Both the position numbers and the translations under genes were made by a program. This document shows positions 21,659 to 23,033 of a stretch of DNA of 23,033 bases, one piece after another (the stretch's first letter is position 1; the number at the start of each line of letters is the position of its first letter). The stretch covers positions 1 through 23,033 of IMG/VR virus record IMGVR_UViG_3300027777_000155; one strand, given 5' to 3'. Under the pieces are notes generated by a model. That model was given only the letters and a program-made list of their open reading frames with translations. It had not been told where the DNA came from and did no database searches. The stretch is from a virus.

Positions 21659-22081
21659 TTAGGCCACGCGGTATAGAGACCAGGCGCCGTCACCAGTCTT
21701 AACTGCGCGATACATTTGAGATGTACCAGCAGTCGTGACAGTCATCAAGCCTTGTGAGCCAGACGAACCAATAGACCAACCGGTATTGGTGGTGATAGTA
21801 ATCACGCCGCTACCAGAACCATTGGTGTTAACCACAACAAAGTCAAAGCTGCTGTTGACTTTAGCGCTAGACAAAGCTGCGTCCAGATCAGTAGCCAAAG
21901 GCAAAGTGTAAGCCGCTGCGGTGGTGGTGGGAGTACCCAAAATGATACCGTTCAGCAATTGAGCAGTTGTCAGCGTTGCCGTGACAGTTGCAGTTGCTGG
22001 AGTAGCCTGAGTCTCAATTTGCATTTCATTGATATTGCCGTCACCAACTTGGTAACCGCCTGCGCCATTAGGTAATGCCAT
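21659..22081 (-). CDS. Small capsid-associated (decoration-type) protein
   Basis: 140 residues. MALPNGAGGYQVGDGNINEMQI, then TATLTTAQLLNGIILGTPTTTAAAYTLP, SSFDFVVVNTN and a final GAWSLYRVA match a widespread small beta protein encoded directly after phage coat genes. Its position, 27 bases after the coat stop, fits a decoration or head-stabilising role. AAGGA precedes the ATG. No name is justified; it is not related to the neighbouring 163-residue protein as far as I can see. Confidence 0.7.
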   Translation of the reverse strand: MALPNGAGGYQVGDGNINEMQIETQATPATATVTATLTTAQLLNGIILGTPTTTAAAYTLPLATDLDAALSSAKVNSSFDFVVVNTNGSGSGVITITTNTGWSIGSSGSQGLMTVTTAGTSQMYRAVKTGDGAWSLYRVA

Positions 22082-22108
22082 GATATTTTTCCTTTAAAAA
22101 AGAATTGG

Positions 22109-23033
22109 TTAACCCCAGAGACGGCAAGCCATCTGTGGACGAATGGTGTTAAAGCCATACAGAACGTCAATACGGCAAGGCATACGGTCGTTGTTGATGT
22201 CGTACTGACGAACAACGCGCAAGCTGATACCGTTATGAACTGCACGAGCAGCCATGTCAACACCTTGGGGGAGCAAGAGGTCAGCAGTAGCGAACGTGAT
22301 GGCGTCCTTGTGGTAAACCAAGTTCTGTGCGTAAGCAGTAGATGCGGTGCCCAAGAAGGTCACAACAGCGCTAGATACTGGCAAAGCGGTCATGGTAGCC
22401 AATGCGTGAGCAGCGGAGTACATGGGAGCCACAGTTACAGTCCAAGTGCCGGACACAGCAGTTGCATCAGCCAAAGCCACAAACTGGAACAACGAACCAG
22501 TGGTTTCACGGGTTTGTGGGTTCACAGCAAAGCAAGCTGCAATGGTAAACACATCACCGGCTTTGAGGGTAGTAGTTACAGAACCTTGAGACAAGGTTAC
22601 AGTAGAAGCACCTTCAGAAGTCACGGTAGCGCCGACTGTGGTAGATGCAGTAGCATCACGCGAACCAGTGGTGAACTGTTTGATCGACTGAGACATGTTG
22701 ATCTCGTCATAACCCAACACACCAGTGCCCATCATGCCGTTCTTAAACTGCTTGCTGATGGTGTCGGTGGGGTTAAACAAACCTTTCATGCCTTCAACCA
22801 GACCAGCGTTAGCGGCAGGGTTGACGGTGGCGTAACGTGGGTTCATCACGGCGGCGTTTTCGTTCAGTTTCTGCTGGGCTTGCAACAAGACCAAAGAAGT
22901 TGAAGGCGTAGTGCCAGGAGTGCCAACCGAGTTACCGATAGTCTTGAAGCAGTTAGCAACGTCAGCATCAATGCTGGAGGCCAACTGGCTGATACGAGGC
23001 TTCAACACACGTTCTGCAAAGTCATCCAATTGC
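22109..23033 (-). CDS. Major coat protein, P22 gp5-like (partial, cut by right edge)
   Basis: About 308 C-terminal residues are present; the open frame continues past the right edge, so any TTG or internal start near 23029 is not the real N-terminus. It begins DDFAERVLKPRISQLASSIDADV, which aligns with the P22-coat region near residue 100-120 (helix then ...NNVELKVA...), and ends VLYGFNTIRPQMACRLWG, closely like the YGVNATRPE-A-G end of P22 coat. The middle (about 150-225, TVTSEGASTVTLSQGS to GTWTVTVAP) is beta-rich and sits where P22 gp5 has its inserted domain and beyond. It builds the icosahedral shell. First in the visible late block; the promoter must lie further upstream, outside the window. 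Confidence 0.88.
   Translation of the reverse strand, partial: QLDDFAERVLKPRISQLASSIDADVANCFKTIGNSVGTPGTTPSTSLVLLQAQQKLNENAAVMNPRYATVNPAANAGLVEGMKGLFNPTDTISKQFKNGMMGTGVLGYDEINMSQSIKQFTTGSRDATASTTVGATVTSEGASTVTLSQGSVTTTLKAGDVFTIAACFAVNPQTRETTGSLFQFVALADATAVSGTWTVTVAPMYSAAHALATMTALPVSSAVVTFLGTASTAYAQNLVYHKDAITFATADLLLPQGVDMAARAVHNGISLRVVRQYDINNDRMPCRIDVLYGFNTIRPQMACRLWG

Noticed and set aside
22235-22903. 222-codon plus-strand frame
   Set aside because: Antisense shadow of the coat gene; low-complexity Ser/His/Gly product typical of a reversed structural gene.
1-23033. tRNA genes, integrase, attachment sites
   Set aside because: Searched by eye for cloverleaf arms, tyrosine or serine recombinase motifs and host gene ends; none convincing. 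A computed scan would be needed to exclude them fully.

Overview
The window is an accessory-dense piece of a tailed double-stranded DNA phage with a short, P22-like (podovirus) tail. The call rests on an ordered set of P22-type virion genes: coat protein (gp5), tail accessory factor (gp4), packaged-DNA stabilisation protein (gp10), a gp7-like DNA transfer protein and two large ejection-type proteins. No host gene, tRNA, integrase, repressor, portal or terminase is visible, so lifestyle and host cannot be fixed. Small-protein families of this style (for example proteins ending in AL-AQPAP-VQEPV linkers) are familiar to me from phages of freshwater Burkholderiales; that host guess is weak.

Layout. 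(1) Positions 1-2213, minus strand: a recombination module read leftward, made of a Sak4-like RecA/AAA ATPase, two small proteins, a DUF669 protein and a PD-(D/E)XK nuclease cut by the left edge. The first four genes are coupled by ATGA overlaps or 2-base gaps. (2) Positions 2214-2328: a 115-base divergent control region, the longest gene-free stretch in the window, with face-to-face promoters and an inverted repeat lying on both. (3) Positions 2329-7047, plus strand: the early cluster. It opens with a Toprim primase fused to a RepA/DnaB-type helicase. A second, similar promoter follows, then about twelve small genes mostly joined by ATGA/GTGA overlaps, including an HNH-AP2 homing-type endonuclease, two putative zinc-binding proteins and a winged-helix protein. 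(4) Positions 7044-23033, minus strand: the late block, read from the coat protein (cut by the right edge) through decoration proteins, connector proteins, an S74-chaperone tail fibre, a pectate-lyase-fold tailspike and ejection proteins to the lysis cassette (small membrane protein, 3TM holin, M15 endolysin). Early and late blocks converge with overlapping stop codons at 7044-7047.

How it works together (inference from families). The primase-helicase and Sak4/DUF669/nuclease set replicate and recombine the genome, with the divergent operator region choosing between the two arms. The late block builds the capsid, closes it with gp4/gp10, adds two kinds of receptor-binding protein and the ejection proteins, then lyses the cell. 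The main oddities are: no recognisable gp26 tail needle, with the S74 fibre in its place; a capsid-decoration-like gene bounded by near-identical UUCG hairpins that shares a domain with a second gene between gp4 and gp10; an unexplained helical protein with a DDxxD motif between spike and ejection genes; and a probable leaderless early gene.
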